A stretch of 64,000 nt of DNA from Mucidula mucida (Eukaryota > Basidiomycota > Agaricomycetes > Agaricales > Physalacriaceae): the NCBI GenBank assembly GCA_015501055.1, contig JADNYV010000035.1, positions 186,001 to 250,000 of the forward strand, read 5' to 3'. The notes beneath the pieces are model-generated. The model was not told the origin of the DNA. It searched no databases and saw only the letters and a program-made list of their open reading frames with translations. Shown here piece by piece: positions 48,766-57,930 of the stretch; position 1 is the first letter of the stretch; every line of letters begins with the position of its first letter. The position numbers and the translations under genes were made by a program.

Positions 48766-49030
48766 GGCGATGGGCGGACGGTAGTTTCAGTGATCCTGAT
48801 AGATATCATGTCGACACCAGCGGTGTCAGCGTACGTTATAATACAATCTGGGTGTGCGGGTCGTCAATATCAGCCGACCAAAGGTGGAGGTTAATAGAAA
48901 GGGGTGCCGAGATGCCGGCGGTATGGGGTACGGGGTTTGTTTGCCCTGACGGTTGACCAGAGACGTTCTTGACGTTCGCGAGATCAGCTTCTGCTTCTGT
49001 AGGAGATTGCTTGTGTGGAGATGATTTCAT

Positions 49031-49807
49031 ATCTCATGTTGGACCTATAGCAAAGTCGTGAACATTTGAAGCGGATAGCAAAAACGGATACTGCAACACG
49101 TACGCGAAGTTTTTCCGTTATTCGCCTTCTAGGTTAGCTTTCGTCTCGGTCTGGTACGCACCTTCTCGTAGCTGAACAGGGTACCGACGTCGCTCAAAAA
49201 CCTTTAGCAGGACACATCTTCGTGAAGCAACCAAACCAACGGACAGTACACCTTCATGCTCTAATCATTTCCTCCTTGCTAGCGCTGATAGGACCGTTAA
49301 AGCATGTAAGCATCTATAGTCCAATGTTTTACCGGTGACCTAGCTTATAGCACTGCTGCATATGTACCAGCCGCATTTTCTTTGGCCAGTAAATGTCGTA
49401 TCACGTCCTTTTGCATCAGTCCAGCATCCTCAGGATCCGTAATAGTGGAGCTCGTGTATCTCTAACTGACGCTTTAACTTGAAGGTTATGGCTACCGCAA
49501 CACGTACGCGACATTTTCCCTTCTGATCACCTTCTCGAATAACGTTCCGCCTCGTTTTAGTGTGCCTACTTGCCTGTTCTTGATCAAGTGTCAACCACCC
49601 CATGGGTACTTCAGCAGGAGGCGTAATCTGGCAAGACAGATCTTGAATGGGAAATTGCACCGCGTCTGGTGTGGCCAGAACCAGCTGTGCTTTGTAGCGT
49701 GTACGTATGCACTTCGTGGAGCGAGTGTTCCCTTCCTATAATTATCGTAAACATCAGCCACCTGCCGGCACGACTTTCAATTCCCAGGACCTTGACGATT
49801 AACCACA
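49031..49807. other. Intergenic with a short direct repeat
   Basis: No gene seen. Two similar stretches, about 49085-49175 and 49480-49575, share ACTG/CCGCAACACGTACGCGA, TTTCC...TTC and CACCTTCTCG words in the same order, so a ~90-bp segment seems duplicated. Function unknown. Confidence 0.4.
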
Positions 49808-51619
49808 ATGTCGTCCTCCACGTCCAAGCCACAGCCCATACTCGCAAAGTCAATCCCAGACGCATGGACGACAGATAAAGTTACATCGACATTCGTCTGG
49901 AGCCACTGGTTCCCACCGTTGCGCTACGCACGGACTCTTGTGGATTTGGCTGGCACTTCGAGATCGCAGTCAATCTCGAGCCTTCCGACTGCCAGGAGGC
50001 AAGTTTCGTGGCATCATTCTGCTTTACGCCGCCAACGGGAAACGCCTCTGGTGTCATGCGTACAGGATTGCGTGTCGGGTGTACAGCGGCTATGATGTTT
50101 AACCCGACCTACACTCGAACCGTAACCTTAGGATTCTGCTCCCCCTCATTGCGCGCTGGAAACAGCGTCCATGATCGCATAGGGACGTGCTCCGCCCGCT
50201 TGGAGGGCGTTCAGAGGGTCACGTTCACCTTCTCGGTGTCGTTCCCTGATGGTTCTCCTTTCAAAGCTCCACAGTCTTCTATCGCATTCAACGAACGAGT
50301 AAAGGACGCTCTGACGCGGACGATCGAATCAGGCGAATTTGTGGACGTCAAGTTTTACCTCTTCACGGCGGTGACGCGGGATGGCATTGTGTGTCGGCCG
50401 AAGCCGATCTATGGGAGTCGCACGGTTTTACAGCAAGTATGCGAGTTTTTGGATAGCTGTGAGTTCGTCTCTTTCTATGCACGCATGGCATGACCTGGTT
50501 GTAGTGGTTCTAGGCGATGGTTTTTCGGAATCGCAGATGTAGACCTTGACGGTGAATGGGAAGTAGCAAGCTCCGGAGACAGCGAATACGACTACCACGA
50601 AGATAGCGATCTTGAAGAATTGGAGGATGGAGAGCCGCAGGTGAAGCCAAATCATCAGCGAGCAGGTGAGTGTCGTGCCATGTTCCCTAATCCTTGTGAT
50701 GACTGTAGAACTCTTCGTAGCCCTGTCGACGATCAAGAGCTTACATTGCCCAAAAGAACTGTCACTCGGCGCATGGGTCGCATCTGCCAACCGAAGAACA
50801 TTGCCTACAAAACGTCTGTCCTTTTCCTCTCACCGTCGAGAACGCGCTAAACGCGATGCAGGTTCAAGGGCCTTTTAACGTATCTATACACCCAGGAGAT
50901 TGCTCTAGCCCCCCTCAAGTCCACTCAAAATGCGGGAAAAGGGAAGGGTACAGCGAGTGATCTGAGCTCGCCAAAGTCAATGTATCGACTTGCCAACATG
51001 GTTCGTCGACATCTAGTTGTTTGATCACAACACTCAGATCCTTCGTAGATCGATTTACCAGCCCTCAAACAGATATGCCTTGATGCTCTTCGTCAGAGGT
51101 TAACAGCCGACAATATATACAGCGAGCTATTCTCAAAATTTACGTGGCAGTAAGTTCACACAGCCCCCAGCTACCGCTCGTATTCTGACAGCGCAATGTT
51201 AGACATCCCGAGATTCTTGAGGTCGAACTGACTTTGCCTGGATCATTGGAGGGAGAGCGAATCCCAGCGAAGCCTCTCCATCGCGAATGTCTTTCCGGCG
51301 ATTACCCTCATGCGCGTTGGCGATTAATAGTCTTCTTTCTCGTCTCGGACCCTCGGGTGAGGCTGAGAGAAGATTCTATCCCTGCAGCCCATCAGATCGG
51401 TCCCCTCTTGCCATCTCTGTGGGTGTTCCGGAACCCATGCCTGCATCGTGGGACACTGTGTCGCCGCAACAAGCTTCACCGAAGGTGGCAATGTCGGCGT
51501 GGACAGCTTCCCCAAAGCCAGCGCCAGAAGAGGAGAAGAAAGAGGATGAAGCATCGTGTTCAATCTCCCGCGGTAAAGGCTGGAAGTCCAGTACTGGTAA
51601 CAAGAAACAATACTTTTGA
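49808..51619 (+). pseudogene. BTB/POZ-like protein gene with frame breaks
   Basis: The start MSSSTSKPQPILAKSIPDAW is followed, after a one-base frame change near 49905-49925, by CGFGWHFEIAVNLEPSDCQE, FVASFCFTPPTGN and VTFTFSVSFPDGSPF (a MATH-like N half). Then comes DGIVCRPKPIYGSRTVLQQV and an acidic loop DVDLDGEWEVASS. The BTB-like part reads LLTYLYTQEIALAPLKST, SSPKSMYRLANM, LPALKQICLDALRQRLTADN and IYSELFSKFTWQ. A disordered tail ends at TGA 51617-51619. The intron around 50461-50510 leaves the next exon in the wrong frame. Two breaks suggest a young pseudogene, although assembly errors would look the same. BTB proteins usually act as dimerising or Cul3 adaptor proteins. Confidence 0.6.
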
Positions 51620-52224
51620 TACCCTCTTGATGTTGCTTTATCATATGCATATAGGAAGACATCTTGCAAGTTTGCATACTGCGCGTTGTCGTTCTTCGTA
51701 TGGCATGATAAAAGCGCCATAAGATTTCTTCGGAGTCGCCCTGAGCGACGTGATTCATAATGCGAGATGATGGTCAGAATATGCGCACCAACGTCGACTC
51801 TGAGCTTGCTCAAGTGAGGTGAGCGGTTGATGTGGTTGTGTGGCGTGGTAGGTCATTACTCCCGAAACTGTGCGCTCTGTTCTGATTCCATGGTAGGTAG
51901 GTAGGTAGGTAGAGTCGGCACAAGGTCCCCATGAGGAACGGCTGTTTGTGGAAATGTTATGGCGGGCGAGACCCGATTTCCACCCAGTGACTGAGCAACC
52001 GCGGGGATATCTCCGCATTTAAGAAGGTCCCAACGGACCTCTGGCCACCGGTTCAGAGAACATACTTCTCGAATACCGACCTATAGTCGGTCGCCCTCGC
52101 TACGAGAGGAGAGAGAGAGAACAAGAAAAAAAGGGGTGGTCCAAAAGTAAATTGATTTCAGTCCATAGCCAATAGAGGAACACTACGGATGTAGTCTGAA
52201 TTGCTGTCGGAGTCGGCGTCCACT
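51620..52224. other. Intergenic with simple repeats
   Basis: A (TAGG)n microsatellite lies at about 51893-51911 and a GA-rich run at about 52100-52120. No gene recognised. Confidence 0.5.
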
Positions 52225-52460
52225 AACGGGGCACGAGCTTATTATCTGTGCGGTGTGTCAGTCTAGCGGCACACCATCTCCTACGCCTCCACGAGCCACG
52301 CAGCGTCCCAAATTGACCCAGACCGTAGACGTCGCCTAGGCTTCTGCTTCCACCAACCGTGGCCGGCTGGCCCGGTATCCACGAATAGGAAGAACCTCCA
52401 GACACTCCGCATTGTAGCAAGAAAGCGAAATGGCTGTCAGTGAGCCGGTTGCTCAAAGTT
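52225..52460 (+). pseudogene. Stray shugoshin gene fragment
   Basis: Its reverse complement matches the plus-strand sequence of shugoshin exon 4 (about 42170-42355) with indels: CGGCTCACTGACAG against CGGCTCGCTGAGAG, CTTTCTTGCTACAATGCGGA against CTTTCTTGCTGCGATACGGA, GGTGTCTGGAGGTTC-type and AGCCTAGGCGA words in order. The sense strand is therefore plus here, opposite to the intact gene. Only the middle of the gene is present, without introns or ends. Confidence 0.7.
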
Positions 52461-53055
52461 CACAACGGCTTCGAGCGCCCAAGGAGCTCTGAAGATCTAG
52501 AGTGGATTGAATGGAGGTCAAAGCCTTCGTTAGGCAGGCTTTCACTCCATGCTCGTGGCGCTGAATAACGTGGCAGATTGACGTTAATTTAGCGCATGCG
52601 GTAAGGAAAAGGGCGGCAGCAAGTCGGGGCTCTTTGCACTACATCCACTAAAATTGAGAACCAGGGCCAGGAGAGTTTATTATGCCTGTGTATCTCAAAA
52701 TAAGCCTGAGGATTGTGCTCACCGCTTCAAAATTTAAAGCAGCGTGGCGTGCAGAAAGCTCATATTCGGGTCTCAACCATGTTCATCGCCACATCAAGGA
52801 AATGTTTCTGCAGCGATGTTGGCAACGAGCTGCAACATGACACCACGGCGACGTACGCCACCTGTGCGTACAATTCATACACGCAGGGCTTCACGAAATC
52901 TCAAGTACATATCAGAAGTGGTTTGCTTAGTTTGAAGTCTGACAAGTGATACTCATTCACTAGTGTTGCATTCCAACTGGGAGTCACGAACTTGATAAAC
53001 TGGTAACCCCACAATTCATTTCTTAGGAAAAAATATGACTTTTTGCGACACGTGA
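52461..53055. other. Intergenic, no gene seen
   Basis: No coherent frame between the shugoshin fragment and the first tRNA of the tRNA cluster. Confidence 0.4.
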
Positions 53056-53151
53056 CTCTCTGACTAGGAGTCGAACCCAGCTTTAGCGCGCAGTAGACTA
53101 TATCCTAGTTCACCTGACAGGCGCGTGTACTGACCGATATACTATCAGAGA
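53056..53151 (-). tRNA. tRNA-Asp (GTC) with intron, slightly diverged
   Basis: The minus strand has acceptor TCTCTGA...TCAGAGA with discriminator G, D arm GTATATCGGTCAGTAC, anticodon stem CGCGC/GCGCG with loop CTGTCA (anticodon GTC) and an intron of about 22 nt, and T arm CTGGG-TTCGACT-CCTAG with one G-T pair. The variable loop looks two bases longer than in the copy at 40577. It may be functional or starting to decay. Confidence 0.75.
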
Positions 53152-53305
53152 TTTTACAAATTTCCTGGAGGCTGTCTTCATTACTTATACAGTGATTGCA
53201 TAGCAGAACCCTGGAATGAAGAGACTTGCTTGAGTTTTAACTTTGCCTGAAAGGGCTAAAACACCTTCGGGTTCAGAAGAAAATGATGTTGTTGACCGTA
53301 GGCAC

Positions 53306-53417
53306 CTGTTTGACTGGGAGTTGAATCCAGCTTTCGCGCGTAACGGCCACATACTCACAGGTCATATGCATCAATCCCCATGTAAGGCACATGCACTGAC
53401 CAATACACTATCAGAGA
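53306..53417 (-). pseudogene. tRNA-Asp relic
   Basis: Minus strand: 5' acceptor and D arm TCTCTGATAGTGTATTGGTC are conserved, but the anticodon region is replaced or expanded and the 3' acceptor reads TCAAACA, which no longer pairs. The T arm CTGGA-TTCAACT-CCCAG is weakened. It lies between the tRNA-Asp at 53056 and the tRNA-Gly at 53450. Confidence 0.7.
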
Positions 53418-53449
53418 GCATAGAAAGATAGAGTGTGGCGCTGAGTCAT

Positions 53450-53547
53450 ACACCGATGGTGAAGCGGTTATCATGCTTGCCTTCCATATCATGCGAAGAG
53501 ATACTGAGTTGGAGCAAGCGGCAGGGGTTCGACTCCCCTTCGGTGTA
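53450..53547 (+). tRNA. tRNA-Gly (TCC) with intron
   Basis: Acceptor ACACCGA pairs with TCGGTGT, discriminator A. The D arm GTGA/TCAT is perfect. The anticodon stem CTTGC/GCAAG has loop CTTCCA-A with anticodon TCC and a 26-nt intron after position 37. The T arm is AGGGG-TTCGACT-CCCCT. A T-run at about 53569-53576 suits a Pol III terminator. The first pair is A-U instead of the usual G-C. It is the likely parent type of the relics at 54.6-57.4 kb. Confidence 0.85.
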
Positions 53548-53800
53548 TGTACGGCAGTCGCGCTGTAATTTTTTTTGCTTTTTGTTGAGGCACGATCGAA
53601 ACACCGGCGATCGGGCCGACGATCGTTGTGGGAACACCGACGACTCCGAGACAAAGACTTTGTCAGAAACGATCACTACCATTCCCGTGTATTTTTGGTG
53701 CTGGACACGAACCAACGAAGAATAAGCAGTGCCCCTACGACACCAACCATTACAACTTTCAGCGAACGGGAGAACGGCACAGACACGGGGATATAAAGAT

Positions 53801-54414
53801 ATGCCAGCGATAGCTACTGCTCCGGGAGGTGCGCTGTACTCCTGGTGGCGCGCCCATCGCGTCTGCCATCCTCTTCGCTAACACCCACACATAGAGCCCA
53901 CGCCCTCCCCGAAGCCCCAGCCCATCGGACACGTCCCGTCAATCCTCCTCCTGTCGCTGATATTCTGCTGCGTGGTCTTTATACTATGGCGCCGCGCAAG
54001 TGCCGTACGAAGGGTCGTTGGCGTTGGGTAAGTGTTCTTGTTACGCTTGCCTTTCTTCTTTGAGTGGGCTGGCTTCGCGATTGAATTTCCGTCTTTCTGC
54101 TGGATTTCGGGGCTTTTATCGCTATACACGTTCCACTCACATGCCCACCCCCCAGACTCAAATCGCTCAACCCCACCGATGGCCCCATCCGGCTGAGCAT
54201 CGACGATGGGCCCTCCATCGCCGAGTTTTTGGAAGACGACTATGACGAGGACGCGCCGCCCCCGCCGCCTTCACCTCCGGGGCCGCAGGCGACGAGGCCG
54301 ACGCACAAGCGCGCGCCGACAGTAGAGGGCATCGGTGATGTCCGCGGGATGCAAGAGGCGGAGGAGTTGATGCGCAGGGGGACAGCGGCAGAAGGTAGTA
54401 GTGGCGCGCCGTGA
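53801..54414 (+). CDS. Small single-pass membrane protein
   Basis: Exons 53801-53828, 53895-54027 and 54156-54414 give 139 aa in one frame. The N terminus is MPATAPGEPTPSPKPQPIG-like and Pro-rich (it reads MPAIATAPG before the first splice). The transmembrane helix is SILLLSLIFCCVVFIL, flanked by WRRASAVRR on the inner side. Then come KSLNPTDGPIRLSIDDGPSI, the acidic EFLEDDYDEDAPPPPPSPPG and a tail VEGIGDVRGMQEAEELMRRG. By the positive-inside rule the C-terminal half would be cytosolic. I do not recognise the family. Introns of 66 and 128 nt have GTGCGC...CATAG and GTAAGT...CCCAG ends, the first with a GCTAAC branch site. Confidence 0.65.
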
Positions 54415-54769
54415 TGTCAGCTTTCAAGGACGCTCGTTTGATTTTTCTTTATATCTGAGTATGGTACGGTACGAAGCTTTGCTTGATAATTGATAAGTTG
54501 ACGTGCTCGCGTTGAACTCTGGTTTCCGGTACTGGATATGCGTGCTCTGATAATTCAAAAGCGCGGTGATTGTGGTTGGATACTGATTTGAGAGCAGGTT
54601 TTTGCGTGGCGGTCTCAAAAAGTATCCCTTTCTGGCGGATGAAACCAGAGCTCGCATAACTGCTTTACCATCCGGTGTGGTAACGAGAGCGGCGATGAGT
54701 ACGACAACGTCAACAGCTACGAAAGGCGAAGAGAGTAGGTCTATGTGCCAGAAATTTTGACTGTGTCTT

Positions 54770-54990
54770 AGGGAAAAGCGTTGAGGATCACACGAAAGGC
54801 GGGATAACCGATGTATCGATGGTGGCGGATACCTTTTGGGGTACTTTATATCAAAGGCGCTGGACCGTTAGTGCGAGCCCGGGGAAGGAAAAACTCAAAG
54901 GTGAGAGCGATAGCCTCCATTTCAAAGCTGATGTGTCGCGGGTCTCTAAAACTTTTTTCTGGAGGCGGAAGACCACATAAGCCGCTGTAC
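54770..54990 (+). repeat. Segment duplicated inside the tRNA-relic array, copy 1
   Basis: Shares GGGAAAAG, CGGGATA.CCG.TGTATC, TATATCAAAG.CGCT.GACCGTTA, GGTGAGAGCGATAGCCTCCA and GAAGACCACAT words, in order, with 56615-56885. This shows that array pieces were duplicated as blocks of about 220-270 bp. Confidence 0.7.
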
Positions 54991-56150
54991 CATTGCTGTG
55001 GTGATGGGGTGCGGTTGTGCGCGGTAATGTAGGCGTGATTAAGGTATAGAGGAGAGCAATAATGACTGCCAGTTCACAGCGGCGGAGCGCGCGGTTCTCT
55101 CAGAAGTATCCAAGTACGAGGTACGGCATAAATGGACATGAGGACTTTACCATTGGTGTAGCGGTGGGATGGACGAAACGTGCGCTTTCATTGACGTGCA
55201 GAGGGGCGCGGATGAGGATAACGCGCGGACGGGAGAGCAGGAGGAGAAAGATGCCCTTGGTCAATTCAGGTACTTGCGATTTAAGCCTGAGGACAAAACT
55301 GTGAACTCCGAACAGTGGCACAATACACCAAACGGAAGTCAAGTCCCTTGACCACTTGACCATCAGTGTACAGGACTGATGCCAATGGTCTGAACCCGTA
55401 GTATTTCTGGCCAACTTCATTTGGAAAAAGACATATCTCTTGACAGAGTAGACTACACGAAAGCCGCTTGACTATCGGCGCAGTGGTAGAACGGTCGGTT
55501 TCATTTTCATTCAGAGATTCCAGGGGGCGCGACGTCGCCAAGTTGTGAACAAGTGCGCAGAGGAAAAATAGGCCCCGAGGTCCCAGATGTGATAAAAATC
55601 CTCGAATTAACGATAAGGACACGACCACAACCAGAAGCAGGATAGCCGCTGTACCACTGGTGTGGCGATGGGTGAGTGCCATGGACAGAAGTGGTATGCT
55701 GGCTACCACGGCGGTTTCGGGGTGAGATGTTACCCAGGAAGTTTGAGGTTACGGTACGAACTGAGGACGAAAAAGACAAGTGAGTGACGGACCGCAACGG
55801 TCGGACTCGGATACTCACCTTCCGGACCATCGTCCGTGTACAATGCCACTGCGCGTGTGGCGATGCAAAAAGGAAACATAGGACCAGTGGGAATACGAAG
55901 CCGGGGCGGGATAACAAGTGCGCCATCGGTGCCGTGATGAGACTTGAAGTCGGAGGGCTTATGGAGAAGGGTTGCATACGACACAAACCAAACTACTGTA
56001 CTTCACGTCGAAATGGCCTAAATGGATTTATGAACTTAAGGACTAGACGGAAAGGGGATGGTGTGGCGTGACGATAAGTAGTACATCGCACATAGCTTGA
56101 GTTGTGATACATGGTGGTAAGCAAAACAATGGTGTCACGGTCCTATGTAG

Positions 56151-56252
56151 TACACTGAAGAGGAGTCGAACCTCTGCCGCTTGTCTGAATCGCTCATGCC
56201 AAATGTTCACGGAAGATAACTAGCAAGCATGATACCACTTCACCGTCAGTGT
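56151..56252 (-). tRNA. tRNA-Gly-like gene with altered anticodon region
   Basis: Minus strand: acceptor ACACTGA pairs with TCAGTGT, D arm GTGA/TCAT and T arm AGAGG-TTCGACT-CCTCT are intact. After the 5' anticodon stem GCTTGC comes a ~40-nt stretch containing CTTCCG before the 3' stem CAAGC. Compared with 53450 the anticodon loop is shifted or interrupted at a different place. It is the best-preserved member of the array. It may be a pseudogene, or a tRNA with an unusually placed and longer intron. Confidence 0.5.
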
Positions 56253-56614
56253 TGAAGGAGGCCGTCCTAGTGCAACACGTAGTAAGGCAAGTCTACAGCG
56301 CGGATCAATCCAAGTGTGCGAAACGGTGTAGATGGAGGAGCAATTCGCTTACAAGTTCAAGTGTTTCAAAAAAAAAATCACATTGTCGCAGTGCTTGCAT
56401 CAAACCGGGGCGGGACGACCGCTGCGCCATTGGTGAGTCGTTGTTATATCACCAGCTTGAATATCAGCGCTTGAAGTAGGCAGGTTAAAAACACCCCTGT
56501 TTGATTCTGCGGGACACTGTTCAACGCCCAAGCCTGGTCAGGCTGAGAGTGGCAAGGCCACAGCGGGGAGCGAGCGTGTAGTTCGAGATATGGCATAGGT
56601 GGAGGGGGTGACTA

Positions 56615-56885
56615 TGTCGTAGGGAAAAGGTACGGACTACATCAAACGCGGGATAGCCGCTGTATCAATGTGGTCGGGTCGTCGTAAGTCCTTTTGCGAT
56701 ACTATATCAAAGTCGCTTGACCGTTACTGCGGGTCCGCGGAAGGATGTAAAAACATGAAGCTCGTTGCATTATTTTGAAGGTGAGAGCGATAGCCTCCAT
56801 TTCAGAGCGGGAAATCTGTCAAGGGTCTCGAAAAAAGTGACGCGTCAGAGGATGAAGACCACATCGACCGCTGTGGTGATAGGAT
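56615..56885 (+). repeat. Segment duplicated inside the tRNA-relic array, copy 2
   Basis: See the copy at 54770-54990 for the shared words. Confidence 0.7.
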
Positions 56886-57871
56886 GTATTGGCGCGCAGT
56901 GGTGGCTCGGAGTGGACGGACGACGAAGGTAGCGGTTTTTTCTTCAAATCGTATGTCGTACATAACTTTGCGAAGTGCAGAATCGGAGTGACGAGGTGAA
57001 TGTATTCCTGGCGGAGGAGCTGCAAAACAACCCGAAAAAAACACAACTCCGCACAACATTATGGCGGCAGTAGACTGACCCCTTTACCATCAGTGCGCCG
57101 AGAGAACCGAACAGATTTACTTCTCTTCGAGAAGCGGGCGCTGTCCACTAGCAGGAGAAAGGGTTGGTCGGACTTGGTGTGGCATGATGATCCGAGTCGT
57201 CAAGGCAGTTTCGTTCGAGTCATTGTGGGGACGCTCGGGGCCCCCTCCAAGAATGAGGAAGCGGGGCACGGCTGCTAGACGAGATTGATAGAGCGGAGAA
57301 TGGTGACAAAACGAATCAGAATTACTAACAAGACCTCGACCAGATGCAGTATAGCCACTGTGCCATGGAGGTGGCCATGAGAGTCTGAAATGACTCGTAG
57401 TGCTTGTTGAACGGGTGAAATAAGAGCTTATGCAGGTAATGAGGACAGAACAAAGGTACAAGCAACTACAACGTTGGAGGGAAAGTAATCCAGTAAAGAC
57501 AGCAAGAGCGGACAATTGCGACCCAAAGTCATCAAGACGAGGCGAGTACTTAGAACAACATGGCTGTCAGAGCTAAAAGGCCCTCCTGCGGCGTCCTGCC
57601 GACGTCATCAAGGCCAGTTTACAGCGCCCAATCTAACAGGTATATCCAGCCCTCAACAGCGTCGTCGAGTCCCCACATTAAAATCCCTGGGGCATCGATA
57701 ACATTTGAAAGCCTGTGGCCGCAGGAGAGGGAAGCGGCGGTCGAATATTGATTGGCTTACTTGGAATTTCGAATTATATCACTGTCACGTGATCCTGGAT
57801 TGACAATGAGGCTGTTTCTGTTTCTGCCTCTCTTCCAAGAACCACGACAATCACCACTTCGAGATAAAAAG

Positions 57872-57918
57872 GTAAGCCATGACTTCCGCTTTTTTTAACG
57901 TTTCTTACTAAAACATAG
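57872..57918 (+). other. Leader intron relic of the F-box pseudogene
   Basis: GTAAGC...ACATAG, 13 bp before the ATG at 57931, in the same place as the leader introns of the intact F-box paralogues. Confidence 0.55.
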
Positions 57919-57930
57919 TAGGCTATCGCG

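Larger units (their letters stand above)
54630..57400 (-). repeat. Array of decayed tRNA-Gly-like copies
   Basis: On the minus strand the words of the tRNA-Gly 5' half (ACACCGATGGTGAAGCGGTTATC and variants) recur about 12-16 times, with plus-strand cores at about 54661, 54803, 54858, 54979, 55141, 55349, 55461, 55648, 55911, 56225, 56409, 56651, 56713, 56865, 57076 and 57351. Examples are ACACCGGATGGTAAAGCAGT, ACACCAATGGTAAAGT, ACACTGATGGTCAAGTGG and ACACCAGTGGTACAGCGGCT. Most lack the T arm and 3' acceptor strand; 56151-56252 keeps all. Spacing is irregular (50-300 bp). No protein gene is seen in the array. Confidence 0.65.

Noticed and set aside
54630..57400. CRISPR-like or satellite array
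   Set aside because: Repeats are diverged, irregularly spaced and tRNA-like; there is no constant repeat length or spacer pattern.
54630..57400. A tRNA-derived SINE family
   Set aside because: The copies do not share a common body or tail after the tRNA-like part, apart from one block duplication.
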